A program made the position numbers and the translations under genes. Of a stretch of 64,000 nt of DNA, positions 33,914-43,873 are shown piece by piece. The DNA comes from Roseibium sp. MMSF_3412 (GTDB lineage Bacteria; Pseudomonadota; Alphaproteobacteria; Rhizobiales; Stappiaceae), in contig NZ_JASHJI010000002.1 of NCBI RefSeq assembly GCF_030733265.1, forward strand, positions 434,001 through 498,000. Direction: 5' to 3'. Positions within the stretch are counted from its first letter, which is position 1; every line of letters starts with the position of its first letter. The notes below the pieces were generated by a model, which made no database searches, had not been told where the DNA came from, and worked only from the letters and a program-made list of their open reading frames with translations.

Positions 33914-35214
33914 GCCCTGAAATCTGCGGCGCACTCGGGTTTTTGGCGCTGTTCGTGCTGCTCGCTCTCGGGACCCCGGTCGCAATCGCCCTGCTTGTCG
34001 TCGGGTTTTCCGGGACCGTCGTGCTGTCGGGCTTCACCCCGGCGGCCTTTACCCTGAGCGGACAGGTCTTCGCAACGGTCACGGTTTACGAACTGACCAT
34101 CATTCCGCTCTTCATCCTGATGGGAAACCTCGCGTCCACGGCCGGATTGAGCCGCGACCTGTTCGAGGCCGCCCACAAGACGATCGGACATCTGAAAGGC
34201 GGGCTCGCGGCTGCAACGATCATGGGCTGTGCGGGATTTGCCGCCCTGTCGGGTTCGTCCATCGCCTCGGCGGTCACGATGGGCAAGGTGGCCTATCCGG
34301 AAATGCGCCGGTTCAACTACGGGGCGCGGCTCGCAACGGGATCGATCGCAGCCGGTGGCACGCTCGGCATTCTCATTCCGCCATCGACCGGGTTTGTGAT
34401 CTACGCGATCCTGACGGAGCAGTCGATCGGCCGTCTTTTCATGGCGGGGGTCCTGCCTGGCCTCCTGCTGACCTCCATGTTCCTGGTGGCGATTGCGCTG
34501 GTCACGTTCCTGCGGCCGGAGGAAGGTCCCCGCGGGCCCGTTTTCAGCTTGCGCGAGAAACTTCACAGCCTGTTCCGTGCCACCGGGATCGGCATAATCA
34601 TCCTGATCACGATCGGCGGTATCTACACCGGTTTCTTCACGCCGGTCGAAGCGGCCGGCGCCGGTGCCTTCTTCGCCTTCATCATGCTGATCCTGAGGCG
34701 CAAGTGCACCCTGCCTGCGCTCTATCACATCAGCGCCGAAACACTGAAGACGACGGGAATGGCTTTTTTCATTCTCATCGGCGCGAATGTTTTTGCCCCC
34801 TTCGTTGCCCTGTCCCACCTGCCGGCGACGATCGCAGACGGCATGACGGGCCTTGCACTCGGCAGCTACGGGACCTTGTTCCTGATCCTGCTCGGCTACG
34901 TCATTTTGGGCATGTTCATCGAAGGCCTCTCCCTGCTGGTCATCACCCTGCCCATCGTCTTTCCCCTGGTGACCGGTCTCGGCTTTGATCCCATCTGGCT
35001 GGGGGTCGTTATGGTGATTGTTCTGGAGATGGGGCTGATATCCCCGCCGGTCGGCGTCAATGTCTTCATTGTCAAAAGCGTGGTTCCGGACGTTCCGATC
35101 GAGACCATCTTTGCAGGGATCATGCCGTTCTGGGTGGCCATGATCGCGACACTTGCAGTCATCGTTGCCTTCCCGGACATCGCCCTGCTGATCCCGAACG
35201 CGATGTTCGATTGA
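33910..35214 (+). CDS. dctM: TRAP transporter large permease DctM
   Basis: A 434-residue permease with about 12 helices. GCAGFAALSGSSIASAVTMG and GGTLGILIPPSTGFVIYA are the conserved signature loops of the family, and MGLISPPVGVNVFIVK is the matching C-terminal signature. It catalyses sodium-driven uptake of the DctP-bound ligand. Last gene of the TRAP operon. Confidence 0.95.
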   Translation: MSPEICGALGFLALFVLLALGTPVAIALLVVGFSGTVVLSGFTPAAFTLSGQVFATVTVYELTIIPLFILMGNLASTAGLSRDLFEAAHKTIGHLKGGLAAATIMGCAGFAALSGSSIASAVTMGKVAYPEMRRFNYGARLATGSIAAGGTLGILIPPSTGFVIYAILTEQSIGRLFMAGVLPGLLLTSMFLVAIALVTFLRPEEGPRGPVFSLREKLHSLFRATGIGIIILITIGGIYTGFFTPVEAAGAGAFFAFIMLILRRKCTLPALYHISAETLKTTGMAFFILIGANVFAPFVALSHLPATIADGMTGLALGSYGTLFLILLGYVILGMFIEGLSLLVITLPIVFPLVTGLGFDPIWLGVVMVIVLEMGLISPPVGVNVFIVKSVVPDVPIETIFAGIMPFWVAMIATLAVIVAFPDIALLIPNAMFD

Positions 35215-35396
35215 CGCCTTTCAGGGCCTGAGTGCTTTCAGCTCGCAACGTTGCATCTCGAGAAACGCCACCTGTGCCCCAGCGCACACCGGGTGTACGA
35301 CCGTGATGCATTCAAATCGCGACACCCGAATGCAAATCTGCCGCAAAGCAGCACGCGGCACCGCGCTGTTGCACGCCCAGTTTGCGAGGTCGGTTT

Positions 35397-36512
35397 ATGC
35401 GATTTTCAGTGCCGTCGGTGACAGCCCTAGTCGTTCTTGTGGCTTGCAGCCCGCAGGACGCCAGCGGCCCACCGGAAGAACCGCCTGTCAGGGGTCTGAT
35501 CACGCAGCTGATCGAGGAGACGTCGCAAAGCACGGAACGCAAGTACCCTGGCGTCCTTGAACCCTCCGAAATCACTTCGCTGTCCTTCGAGGTCGGCGGC
35601 AAGCTCAGCACGGTCAACCTTGCCGTCGGGCAGCGTGTGGCGAAAAACGAGCAGCTTGCAGAACTCGACGATACCCAGTTCGTCGTTTCGATCGAGAATG
35701 CCCAGGCCTCCGTCAGCGAGGCCGAAGCGCTGCTGAAACAGGCCGAGGACGATCTTGGCCGGCAGGAAACCCTGTTTGAGCGCGGTGTCGTCTCCAAGGT
35801 CACTGTCGATGACGCACGAACCGACGTGCAGACCCGCCAGGCCCAGCTCGTCCAGGCACAAAAGTCCCTGAGATCCGCAGAAGAGGATCTGGCCGATACG
35901 ATTATCGTCGCCCCGTTTGACGGCATCATCAACAGTGTCGACGCGGATTCCTTTGCAACCGTTGCGTCCGGGACCGTGATCACGTCGATCTATGATGCGA
36001 CAAGCTACGAGGTTTCATTCTCGGTCAATTTCGACACGGTCGCGCAGCTCATCGTCGGAACGCCGGCGAAGGTCAGGCTGGCGGATGATCCGACCATTGT
36101 CCTTGACGCAGTGGTCAATGAACTGGGCGAGCGTGCCGACACCGTGTCATCGTTCCCGGTGATCGTTGAACTTCGCGACACCCACGACCTGATCCGGGCC
36201 GGCATGGCCGTCGAGGTCTCGTTTGAATTCGCCCTGCCCGCGGAACAGGGCTTCCTGATCCCGATGACCGCCGCAATCAACGAAGGCCAGATACCGGAAG
36301 ATGCCGGGCCGGGCAGCATTGTTCCTGTGCCTGTCTATGTCTTCAATCCCGGCACCGAAACGGTCCAGAGGCGCGAGGTTGTCATGGCCGGTATCAGGGA
36401 GAACAAGCTGCTGATCATCGAAGGACTACAGCCCGGTGAGCGTATTGCGATTGCCGGCGTTTCCTTCCTGCGCGAAGGCATGAAAGTCAAGCTGCTTGAA
36501 GCGGAGGACTGA
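35397..36512 (+). CDS. RND efflux periplasmic adaptor (lipoprotein)
   Basis: A 371-residue membrane-fusion protein. The lipobox is in SVTALVVLVACS, so it is anchored in the inner membrane by a lipid at about Cys18. The lipoyl half-motifs (LSFEVGGKLSTVNLAVGQRV and ADTIIVAPFDGIINSV) flank a coiled-coil hairpin (about 100-165), then beta-barrel and membrane-proximal domains. ATG 35397 gives the lipobox; a TTG five codons earlier is less likely. The stop abuts the pump gene, whose ribosome-binding site lies inside this gene's end. No TolC gene is adjacent. Confidence 0.92.
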   Translation: MRFSVPSVTALVVLVACSPQDASGPPEEPPVRGLITQLIEETSQSTERKYPGVLEPSEITSLSFEVGGKLSTVNLAVGQRVAKNEQLAELDDTQFVVSIENAQASVSEAEALLKQAEDDLGRQETLFERGVVSKVTVDDARTDVQTRQAQLVQAQKSLRSAEEDLADTIIVAPFDGIINSVDADSFATVASGTVITSIYDATSYEVSFSVNFDTVAQLIVGTPAKVRLADDPTIVLDAVVNELGERADTVSSFPVIVELRDTHDLIRAGMAVEVSFEFALPAEQGFLIPMTAAINEGQIPEDAGPGSIVPVPVYVFNPGTETVQRREVVMAGIRENKLLIIEGLQPGERIAIAGVSFLREGMKVKLLEAED

Positions 36513-39500
36513 ATGGATTTCCTGACCCGCTTCGGACTGGAAAAGTCGCGCATGACCTACCTGGTCATGACCCTCATCCTGATCATGGGCGCGACCTCCT
36601 ATCTCAACCTGCCCAAACGCGCCGATCCCGCCATCACGATCCGCACGGCCGCGATCCAGGCGACCTTCGAGGGCATGGCACCGACCCGGATCGAAGACCT
36701 GATCGCAATTCCGATCGAACGCAAGATCCGCGAAATCGGAGAAGTCGAGGACATCGAGACAATCATCACCAACGGTCAGGTGCTCTTCTACACAACGCTC
36801 TATGACACGGTCTCCGGTGCCGATATCGAAAGCGCCTGGGAAGATCTGCGCAACAAGATGGACGACGTGATCGCAGACCTCCCGGACGGAACCAGCGGCC
36901 CGTTCGTCAACACCGATTACGGAGATGTTGCCATAGCCACCGTCGCACTGACGGGCGACGGCTTCGAACTGGCCTATCTGAAGGACGTTGCCGAGGATTT
37001 GAGAAAAGATCTCTACCGCGTCCCCGGCATCACCAAGGTCTCGTTTTACGGCGAACAGGACGAGCGCATCTGGCTCGATCTCGATACGCGCAAACTCGCC
37101 TCGATCGGCGTTCAGCTGAACCAGCTCCTGGAAGATCTCCAGGCACAGAATGTCATTCTGCCAGCTGGCGAAATCGATGCGGGCGGAACCAGCATAGTTC
37201 TTGAAGCCAATGGCGACCTGAGCTCAGTCGCCGAAATCCGGGGCGTTCTTACCAAGGTCAGCGGGCTTTCCGGCTATGTTCGCCTGGCAGACCTTGTCGA
37301 CGTCAGGCGCGGCTATGCCGACCCCAAGGAAGCGCCGGTTTTCTTCAATGGCGAACCTGCGGTTCTCTTGAGCCTTGAAATGGCGGACGCCACCGACATC
37401 CAGATCCTTGGCAAGGAACTGGCGCAGCGCCTCGTGGACTTCGAGGCAACGCAGCCGATAGGGATATCCGTAAACGTTTCCACGTTCCAGGAGACCAACG
37501 TCACAGCGGCGGTCTCGAACGCACTGTCGAACGTTGCCCAGACCTTTGCAGTCGTCTTTCTGGCCATGCTCCTGTTCCTCGGACTGAGAGCCGCCGTGGT
37601 GATCGCCAGCATCGTGCCCTTCACGATCGGTTTCGCCCTGACCGGCATGGGACTGATCGGTGTCGACGTGGAGCAGGTTTCAATTGCCGCCGTCATCATT
37701 TCGCTCGGCCTTCTGGTCGATAACGGTCTCGTCGTGGTGGAAGACATTGAAGGTCGCATCAACGACGGCGAGAGCCCCGGTGAAGCGGCAATCGACGCGG
37801 GCGGACAATATGTCATTCCGCTTGCCGCGGCCTCCATCACCACGGTCTCGGCCTTCATTCCGATGCTGCTGATGGACGGCATCGAAGGTGAGTTCGCCTT
37901 TTCGCTCGGAGCCGTTGTTTCCTCGATGCTGCTCGGCTCCTGGCTGACGGCGCTCTACATTCTTCCCTTTCTGAGCGTGCGGCTGCTGAAACGGAAGAAG
38001 AAGGAGAAGACGGGAAAATCCGTACTTCTGCGTTTTTACGGCGGCCTGACGCAACGCCTTCTGCCGTTTGGCATCCCGATCATCGTCCTGACCTATGCCG
38101 CTGTCGGTTTCAGCGCCAGCCAATTCTCGCAGGTGAAATCGGAAATGTTCCCGCTGACGGAACGTGCCGATTTTCTGATCTACATGGACATGCCCAATGA
38201 GGTGGCCATATCGGAAACCGAACGCCAGGCACTTGCCGTGAACCGTTGGCTCATGGACGAGCGGATCAACCCCGGGGTGGTTTCCACGACGATTTTCGTG
38301 GGCGAAGGCGGGCCTCGGTTCTATCTCTCGCTGAACCCCGCGGATCCCGATCCGGCAAGCGCGTTCATTGTTGTCAACACATCGACATTTGAGGAAGCCA
38401 GAGAGATCTCGGAACGCGCGCGGCGCGTCTTCATCGAGCAATTCCCGGCCGCCCGGTTTCGGGTGACGCGGCTGTCCAACGGCGGTGGCGAGGCGGGCCT
38501 TGTCGATGTGGAGATCAGCGGCCCCGACGCCGACAGGCTTCTGGCCGCTGCTGCGGACGTGCAGGCGGCCTTCGCCGCCGCACCCGACTTGGTCAAGAAC
38601 GAAACCGACTGGGGCAACAAGGTTCTGAAGGTCGTCGTCGACATCGCACAGGACAAGGCACGCGAATTCGGGGTGACGTCGGAGGAAATTTCCGGCGTGA
38701 TGGCGTCCTACTTCTCCGGCACGGTCTATTCGACATTCCGCGAAGGCGACGAGCAGATCCCGATCGTCCTGAGGGCATCGAGGAACAACCGCGACAGTGT
38801 CGAGGATCTCGCAAACCTCTCGATAGCCGCGAACGGGGAACTGATATCGATCGACCAGGTCGCCGAGTTCCGACCGCAGCTTGAATACTCCGAAATCCGC
38901 CGCGAAAACCAGGTCCGGCAGATCATTGTCTCGGCCAAGAGCGACAGCCTGGCGGCGGACCAGTTGCTGGAGCGGATCCAGCCAGCCCTCGACAACCTGG
39001 ATCTGGACGCCGCCTATTCGATCAGGATCGGTGGTGAGCTTGAAGATACGGCCGACGTGAATGGCCAGTTGGGTGGAAACCTGCCCTATGCGCTGGGTGT
39101 GATGATCCTGGCGCTTGTGTTCCAGTTCAATTCGATCCGCCGCACCCTGATCACCTTCATGACCATCCCGATCATCCTGATCGGCGCGCCGTTCGCCCTG
39201 ATGCTGACGGACCGGCCGATGTCCTTTTTCGCCATGCTTGGTCTGATGTCACTGATGGGGATCATCATCAACAACGCGATCGTTCTCATCAACCAGATCG
39301 ACATCAACCTTGAAACGATGGCGGTACGGGACGCTATCGTGAGGGCGTCCGAACAGCGGGCGAAGCCAGTTATCCTGACGTCGCTGACAACGGTCGGCGG
39401 TCTCATTCCGATGGCGATCAGCGGTGGCGCGTTGTTCGAGCCGATGGCGACAATCATGATCGGTGGGCTTGTTGTTGCCTCACCGCTGACGCTGATCTTC

Positions 39501-39569
39501 GTTCCAAGCGTCTGTTACCTCTTCATGCGAAACGAAAAACCGGCGACCGGAAAAACTGTTCCGGCCTGA
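36513..39569 (+). CDS. RND efflux pump, AcrB-like
   Basis: A 1018-residue inner-membrane proton/drug antiporter with the usual 12 helices and two large periplasmic loops. The proton-relay region of helix 4 reads GLLVDNGLVVVEDIE: one of the two Asp residues of AcrB is replaced by Asn, as in many HAE1-type pumps of the VDNA kind. The end GLMSLMGIIINNAIVLINQID is the helix 10 signature. Substrates cannot be told. It forms a two-gene operon with the adaptor and ends six bases from the convergent LysR gene. Confidence 0.93.
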   Translation: MDFLTRFGLEKSRMTYLVMTLILIMGATSYLNLPKRADPAITIRTAAIQATFEGMAPTRIEDLIAIPIERKIREIGEVEDIETIITNGQVLFYTTLYDTVSGADIESAWEDLRNKMDDVIADLPDGTSGPFVNTDYGDVAIATVALTGDGFELAYLKDVAEDLRKDLYRVPGITKVSFYGEQDERIWLDLDTRKLASIGVQLNQLLEDLQAQNVILPAGEIDAGGTSIVLEANGDLSSVAEIRGVLTKVSGLSGYVRLADLVDVRRGYADPKEAPVFFNGEPAVLLSLEMADATDIQILGKELAQRLVDFEATQPIGISVNVSTFQETNVTAAVSNALSNVAQTFAVVFLAMLLFLGLRAAVVIASIVPFTIGFALTGMGLIGVDVEQVSIAAVIISLGLLVDNGLVVVEDIEGRINDGESPGEAAIDAGGQYVIPLAAASITTVSAFIPMLLMDGIEGEFAFSLGAVVSSMLLGSWLTALYILPFLSVRLLKRKKKEKTGKSVLLRFYGGLTQRLLPFGIPIIVLTYAAVGFSASQFSQVKSEMFPLTERADFLIYMDMPNEVAISETERQALAVNRWLMDERINPGVVSTTIFVGEGGPRFYLSLNPADPDPASAFIVVNTSTFEEAREISERARRVFIEQFPAARFRVTRLSNGGGEAGLVDVEISGPDADRLLAAAADVQAAFAAAPDLVKNETDWGNKVLKVVVDIAQDKAREFGVTSEEISGVMASYFSGTVYSTFREGDEQIPIVLRASRNNRDSVEDLANLSIAANGELISIDQVAEFRPQLEYSEIRRENQVRQIIVSAKSDSLAADQLLERIQPALDNLDLDAAYSIRIGGELEDTADVNGQLGGNLPYALGVMILALVFQFNSIRRTLITFMTIPIILIGAPFALMLTDRPMSFFAMLGLMSLMGIIINNAIVLINQIDINLETMAVRDAIVRASEQRAKPVILTSLTTVGGLIPMAISGGALFEPMATIMIGGLVVASPLTLIFVPSVCYLFMRNEKPATGKTVPA

Positions 39570-39575
39570 ACCGGC

Positions 39576-40457
39576 CTAGTAGTCCACGGTATCGACGGGA
39601 TGTTCCTTCAGGTACTCCAGAAAGGTCTGGACCTTTGCGCTTCTGTGGCGGTCGACATGGGTCACGAGCCAGAGCTTCAGGCACCAGTCCGGATCCGAGC
39701 GTATGAGCTGTTTCAGACGGGGCTGACGCGCTGCTCGCTCGCGCGGCAGGAACCCCAGTCCGACACCTGCCTCAATGGCATGAAACACGCCGATCGGATC
39801 GTTGCCCACGAAGGCAACATTTTCTTCCGGCACCTGATCGCGAAGCCAGGAATAAAACTCCGGAAGGTAGTCCTGATTGTCCGCAAGCGCCCATCTGTTC
39901 GCGGCAAAAAGATCTTCTTTCACCACCTCGCCGTGGTTCTCAATGTAAGTCTGGCTGCAATAAAGCCCGAACTGGATTGTCTTGAAGGGCTGAACCACAT
40001 TATCCGGTTCATCGGGCTCCTTGCCCAGTCGGATGGCAACATGGGCTTCACCATAATCCAGCCGCAGAACACGGCGCTCGGCAATGAACCTGACCGTGAT
40101 CTGTGGATGGCTCTTTTGAAACTCCCGGATCGTCGGCAACAGAAACAAAAGAAGCGGGCCGTCTGCCGTCAGGATGATGTCGCCGGTCAGCCCAGCCTCG
40201 CCGGACTTGGCCCTCGTTGCAAACTTTCTGAACCGCTCGTCCGCCTGGGCCGCGACGTCCAGCAGTTCCACCCCGACTTCCGTCGCCACGTATCCCTTTG
40301 CGCTGCGGATAAAAAGCTTTTCACCCAGAAGTGCTTCAAGGGCATCAATATGGCGGATGACCGTTGCCCGGTGAATGTTCAGGACATCCGCGGTCCTGCT
40401 TACGGTTCCGCATCTAAGAAGCTCGTAGGCCGTGCGGATTTCATTCCAGTTTTCCAT
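39576..40457 (-). CDS. LysR-family transcriptional regulator
   Basis: A 293-residue LysR protein. The helix-turn-helix is at about 1-60 (YELLRCGTVSRTADVLNIHR, ATVIRHIDALE, LFIRSAKGYVATEVG). The effector domain spans about 90-285. It is convergent with the RND pump and divergent from the DUF900 lipoprotein. A perfect palindrome at 40521-40537 lies in the divergent region. Confidence 0.9.
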   Translation of the reverse strand: MENWNEIRTAYELLRCGTVSRTADVLNIHRATVIRHIDALEALLGEKLFIRSAKGYVATEVGVELLDVAAQADERFRKFATRAKSGEAGLTGDIILTADGPLLLFLLPTIREFQKSHPQITVRFIAERRVLRLDYGEAHVAIRLGKEPDEPDNVVQPFKTIQFGLYCSQTYIENHGEVVKEDLFAANRWALADNQDYLPEFYSWLRDQVPEENVAFVGNDPIGVFHAIEAGVGLGFLPRERAARQPRLKQLIRSDPDWCLKLWLVTHVDRHRSAKVQTFLEYLKEHPVDTVDY

Positions 40458-40520
40458 GGCATCCTTCGTTTTTGAGCACGGTATCTAATCGAGCGTAAAA
40501 TTCTGTCACGGTCGCAAATT

Positions 40521-40537
40521 TGCGCATGCCATGCGCA
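40521..40537. promoter_or_regulatory. Palindrome between LysR and DUF900 lipoprotein genes
   Basis: Perfect inverted repeat TGCGCATG-C-CATGCGCA, 64 bp upstream of the LysR start codon. Further TGCGCA/ACGCATG half-sites are nearby. A candidate regulator site. Confidence 0.5.
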
Positions 40538-40642
40538 TTTGGGAACATTTACGCATGAGGCGCACCTTGTAAAATCCGACAAGCCCCAAGACAGCAACAG
40601 GCAGGCCGTCGACTTGACCAATCCCAAACACCCGTCCGGCTC

Positions 40643-41788
40643 ATGACGCCTGATCCAGCCGTTGGCACCGAACGTGACCAGCTGTACGCATGGTTCGCAA
40701 AGATTGCGACCCGTCTTCCGGGGCTTTGTGTGGCATTCTTGCTGGCAGCCTGCGCCGGTACGCCCGCGCAGTTTGAACTCATCGACGACATGCAGGCCGA
40801 AGGAACCACCGTTCCGATCTTCGCCGTGACGCCCCGCAAACCGGTTGACGACCCGAAGGTCCGATTTGGCGGTGGCCGCAATTCGGAACTATCCTATGCC
40901 GAAATCGATGTCTGGGTGCCGGAAGACAGGAAGCCGGGCACGATAAAGGCCCCGTCGCGCGATCCGGATCCCGCGACCGAGTTCGGAATCACCGGCATAC
41001 GCGAGACCGGGTCTGCGGCAGCGCAACTGGCGCTGATCAACGCGCAATTGCGCCGCCTGAAACCCGCAGACCGGATCGTCATGATTTTCATTCACGGTTA
41101 CAACGTGTCTTATGTCTCGGGGATCTATCGGCAGGCCCAGCTCATCCACGATTTCAACCAGCCTGTGGTCGGCATTCACTACTCGTGGCCGTCGGCCGGC
41201 AAGACCAGCGCCTACCTTTACGATCGCGACAGTGTTCAGTTTGCCCGCGACGGCCTTCAGAAAACCATCGAACTGGCGGCAAGAAGCGAGGCAAAGTCGG
41301 TGGCCGTTGTTGCACACTCCATGGGAACCCTGCTGACAATGGAGGCCGTGCGCCAGCTTTCGCTTGCCAACAGGAAATCCGTTCTTGCAAAGATCAGCCC
41401 GCTTGTCCTGGCATCGCCCGATATCGATGAAGACGTGTTCGCCTCACAAGTCGCGGTGATTGATCCGAAGCCCGAGCCGTTTCTGGTTCTTGCATCGCGC
41501 AAGGACAAGGCGCTGAAGCTGTCGCGCGACCTGCGCGGCGGTACAGCGCGCGTCGGCCAGGGCGACGATATTGCATCTCTTCAGCAGCTCGGCATCACGG
41601 TTCTCGATCTTTCCGAAATCGATGACGGTCAGGATGGTGCCTCACACGCGACTTTCGCCAATTCACCGACGCTGATCGGGATGATTCAATCCGGTGCGAT
41701 TTCACCGGTGTCGCTCCCCGAGACCAGGGAGGCGTTCGCTCAGAGGGTCGGAGACAGTGTCGCCGACATGCTGTTCCTGGGAAACTGA
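40643..41788 (+). CDS. DUF900 alpha/beta hydrolase, predicted lipoprotein
   Basis: A 381-residue esterase-like protein. A lipobox is visible in LPGLCVAFLLAACAG, 20-35 residues from the start, so it is probably membrane-anchored, though the N-terminal stretch is long. The fold motifs are IFIHGYNV and the nucleophile Ser226 in VAHSMGT. The acid is probably in LASPDIDEDVF and the His in SHATFANS. DUF900 members have no established substrate. It ends 10 bases from the convergent LapG-like gene. Confidence 0.85.
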   Translation: MTPDPAVGTERDQLYAWFAKIATRLPGLCVAFLLAACAGTPAQFELIDDMQAEGTTVPIFAVTPRKPVDDPKVRFGGGRNSELSYAEIDVWVPEDRKPGTIKAPSRDPDPATEFGITGIRETGSAAAQLALINAQLRRLKPADRIVMIFIHGYNVSYVSGIYRQAQLIHDFNQPVVGIHYSWPSAGKTSAYLYDRDSVQFARDGLQKTIELAARSEAKSVAVVAHSMGTLLTMEAVRQLSLANRKSVLAKISPLVLASPDIDEDVFASQVAVIDPKPEPFLVLASRKDKALKLSRDLRGGTARVGQGDDIASLQQLGITVLDLSEIDDGQDGASHATFANSPTLIGMIQSGAISPVSLPETREAFAQRVGDSVADMLFLGN

Positions 41789-41798
41789 TCGGGCGCCT

Positions 41799-42530
41799 TT
41801 ACCTGGCGGTAAAATAGCCAGCACTCGAAGCAAGGGCGACCACCTTGTCGCTTGTCAGAAAGCTGAGAGGCACCGCAGCCCGGAAACGGTTGTCGAGAAC
41901 AAGCACATGATCCTTGTGAGCAACGAGCAGTGTCATGTGACCCTGGCCCTTTGCCGTCTCCAGAACAAGAAGCGGGACCTCCGCGTCGCTATAGCCGGCG
42001 GCCATCAGCATTGCCCGCTTCAAAAGCGCATGGTCTTCGCAGTCCCCTGCCCCGCTGAGCAGTGTCGCAAGGGGATTGGCCCAATGGTCATCGATGGCTT
42101 TGTCGCCGACATAGTCGATCCGGCGGGAAAGAAGTTTCTGGACCAGTGCCGGACGGTTTTTTCGAGGCGCTGACCTGAGGACCGCGACCGCCTTCGACCA
42201 CGGCTCGACGCGCCGGTCCCGGCAGGCTCCGGTTGCGCAGGAAGCCAGCCACTCCGTCTCGGCCTCCACCCGAGGTCTGGACATCCCCCAGCGCCGGGCG
42301 AGAGCCGTGTCGGTGCGGCGCTTGAATTCGAACGCTGAATGGCCTGAGGCAAAACTGACCTGCAGCGATTCCGCGCCTGTGTCTTCGCCGCTGTCCGAGA
42401 TGATCCGCGTAACATTCGCCAGACGCTTCAACTGGGAGGCCTGTGCATCCGATACCACTCCGGCGCTGGACACCAGACAAAAGAAAAACAAGACTGCGCG
42501 CCCCTTACCGAGCCCGGACCCGTATCGCAT
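41799..42530 (-). CDS. lapG: LapG-like periplasmic transglutaminase-type cysteine protease
   Basis: A 243-residue protein of the bacterial transglutaminase-like cysteine proteinase family (BTLCP/DUF920). A signal peptide (AVLFFFCLVSSAGVVSDAQA) directs export. The catalytic triad is Cys164 in GAGDCEDHALL, His198 in GQGHMTLL and Asp213 in VLDNRF; the DCED cluster is also the calcium site in LapG. LapG cuts the N-terminus of LapA-type adhesins to free them from the outer membrane. Its gene is last in the tolC-ABC-adaptor operon, 35 bp after the adaptor, and the presumed substrate is the FecR/serralysin protein at 47782. Confidence 0.88.
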   Translation of the reverse strand: MRYGSGLGKGRAVLFFFCLVSSAGVVSDAQASQLKRLANVTRIISDSGEDTGAESLQVSFASGHSAFEFKRRTDTALARRWGMSRPRVEAETEWLASCATGACRDRRVEPWSKAVAVLRSAPRKNRPALVQKLLSRRIDYVGDKAIDDHWANPLATLLSGAGDCEDHALLKRAMLMAAGYSDAEVPLLVLETAKGQGHMTLLVAHKDHVLVLDNRFRAAVPLSFLTSDKVVALASSAGYFTAR

Positions 42531-42565
42531 CGACGTCTGCCCCGTTCAGGCACGCCGATGCCCCG

Positions 42566-43873
42566 TTATCGTTCCCGTAGAGCTTCCGAACGCGCCTTGA
42601 TGATCGGCTTCAACAAGTAGTCGAGAACGGTTTTATTCCCGGTTAAGATCGATGCGCTCACCACCATTCCCGGGATAATTGGTAAACGATTGCTTTCCGA
42701 GCCGAGCCAGTTGCGTTCTGTCCTGAGGATCACCCGGTAGAATGTGGTTCCATCTTCATTGGTGATCGTATCTGCGCCGATGCGTTCAACAACGGCGGGC
42801 AGGTCGCCATAGACAGTGAAGTCATAGGCGGTGACACGGACCCGCGCCGCCTGCCCGGGAAACAGGAAGGCAACGTCTTGCGGCCGGATCTGCGCCTCGA
42901 TCAGGAGACTGTCGTCCAGCGGCACGATTTCAGAAAGGTTCTCGCCCGGCGAGACCACGGCACCGATGGTCGCGACGGAGAACTTGTTGATGATCCCGCG
43001 CACCGGTGCACGGAGCACGGTGCGGCGGACCTTGTCCTGTGCCGACTTGATGGTCTCGTCGAGAATTGTCAGCTCGTTGAGCGTCTGGGTCAGGTCTTCG
43101 TGGGCCCGCGCCCTGAACCCGAGCACCGCGCTTTCAAGTCGCGCAGACGCTTCGGTGATCGCCGCCTCCGACCTTGGAATGGACGCGTTGAGAAGTTCAA
43201 CTTCCAGGGTGCCTCCCTGAGCTTCTCGTTCCAGGCGAAGCAGGTCCATTTTCGGATAGGCACCGGCGGCCGACAGGTTCCGTGCACTCAGGAGTTCCTC
43301 GTTCAGAAGTTCGGCGGAGAGCTTGAGACTCCTGAGGCGCGTTTCCAGTTCGACCTTTTCAAGACGGCGCTGGGAAAGCTGCTGCTCGATGACTGAAAGT
43401 TCCTGTTTCAGTGCCGTCGCGCGTGCCTCGAAGAGGGCCATTTCGCGCGCGGCTGCCAGCCGGTCGAATGCACCGCCTGTCAGATCGAGCCGTGTGCCCT
43501 GCGCTTCGGCCTCCAGCCTGCGGGCGCGGATGAAGAGCGCGTTGCGCTGCTTCTGCAACTCGCCGAGATTGGCCGCAAAATCCGTATCGTCGATCCGCAC
43601 CAGCGGTTCGCCCGCTTCGACGACATCGCCTTCCTGGACGAAGATCTCCGCAACCAGCCCGCCTTCCAGCGATTCCACCACCTGCAGCTGGCTTGAGGGT
43701 ATGACGCGGCCGTCGCCGATTGTGACTTCTTCTATTTCGGCAAGATAAGCCCAGGCGAAGAACGCACCAAGCAGCAGCAGCACCGCGAACAGAAGCCCCC
43801 AGATACCGGCATTGTTCCGGCGCGCCAGAGCCTCGCGCACGTCGTTGGCGAAGGTCTCGTCAACCCGGGACAT
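42566..43873 (-). CDS. Type I secretion periplasmic adaptor (HlyD/LapC-like)
   Basis: A 435-residue adaptor. One N-terminal helix (GIWGLLFAVLLLLGAFFAWA), a lipoyl half-motif (EGGLVAEIFVQEGDVVEAGE), long coiled coils (about 110-290), the second half-motif (VLRAPVRGIINKFSVATIGA) and a beta-barrel end. It links the ABC protein to TolC. The start at MSRVDETF (43873) is preferred; the open frame continues to 43921 through a basic stretch inside the ABC gene. It overlaps the ABC gene end by 14 bases. Confidence 0.92.
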   Translation of the reverse strand: MSRVDETFANDVREALARRNNAGIWGLLFAVLLLLGAFFAWAYLAEIEEVTIGDGRVIPSSQLQVVESLEGGLVAEIFVQEGDVVEAGEPLVRIDDTDFAANLGELQKQRNALFIRARRLEAEAQGTRLDLTGGAFDRLAAAREMALFEARATALKQELSVIEQQLSQRRLEKVELETRLRSLKLSAELLNEELLSARNLSAAGAYPKMDLLRLEREAQGGTLEVELLNASIPRSEAAITEASARLESAVLGFRARAHEDLTQTLNELTILDETIKSAQDKVRRTVLRAPVRGIINKFSVATIGAVVSPGENLSEIVPLDDSLLIEAQIRPQDVAFLFPGQAARVRVTAYDFTVYGDLPAVVERIGADTITNEDGTTFYRVILRTERNWLGSESNRLPIIPGMVVSASILTGNKTVLDYLLKPIIKARSEALRER

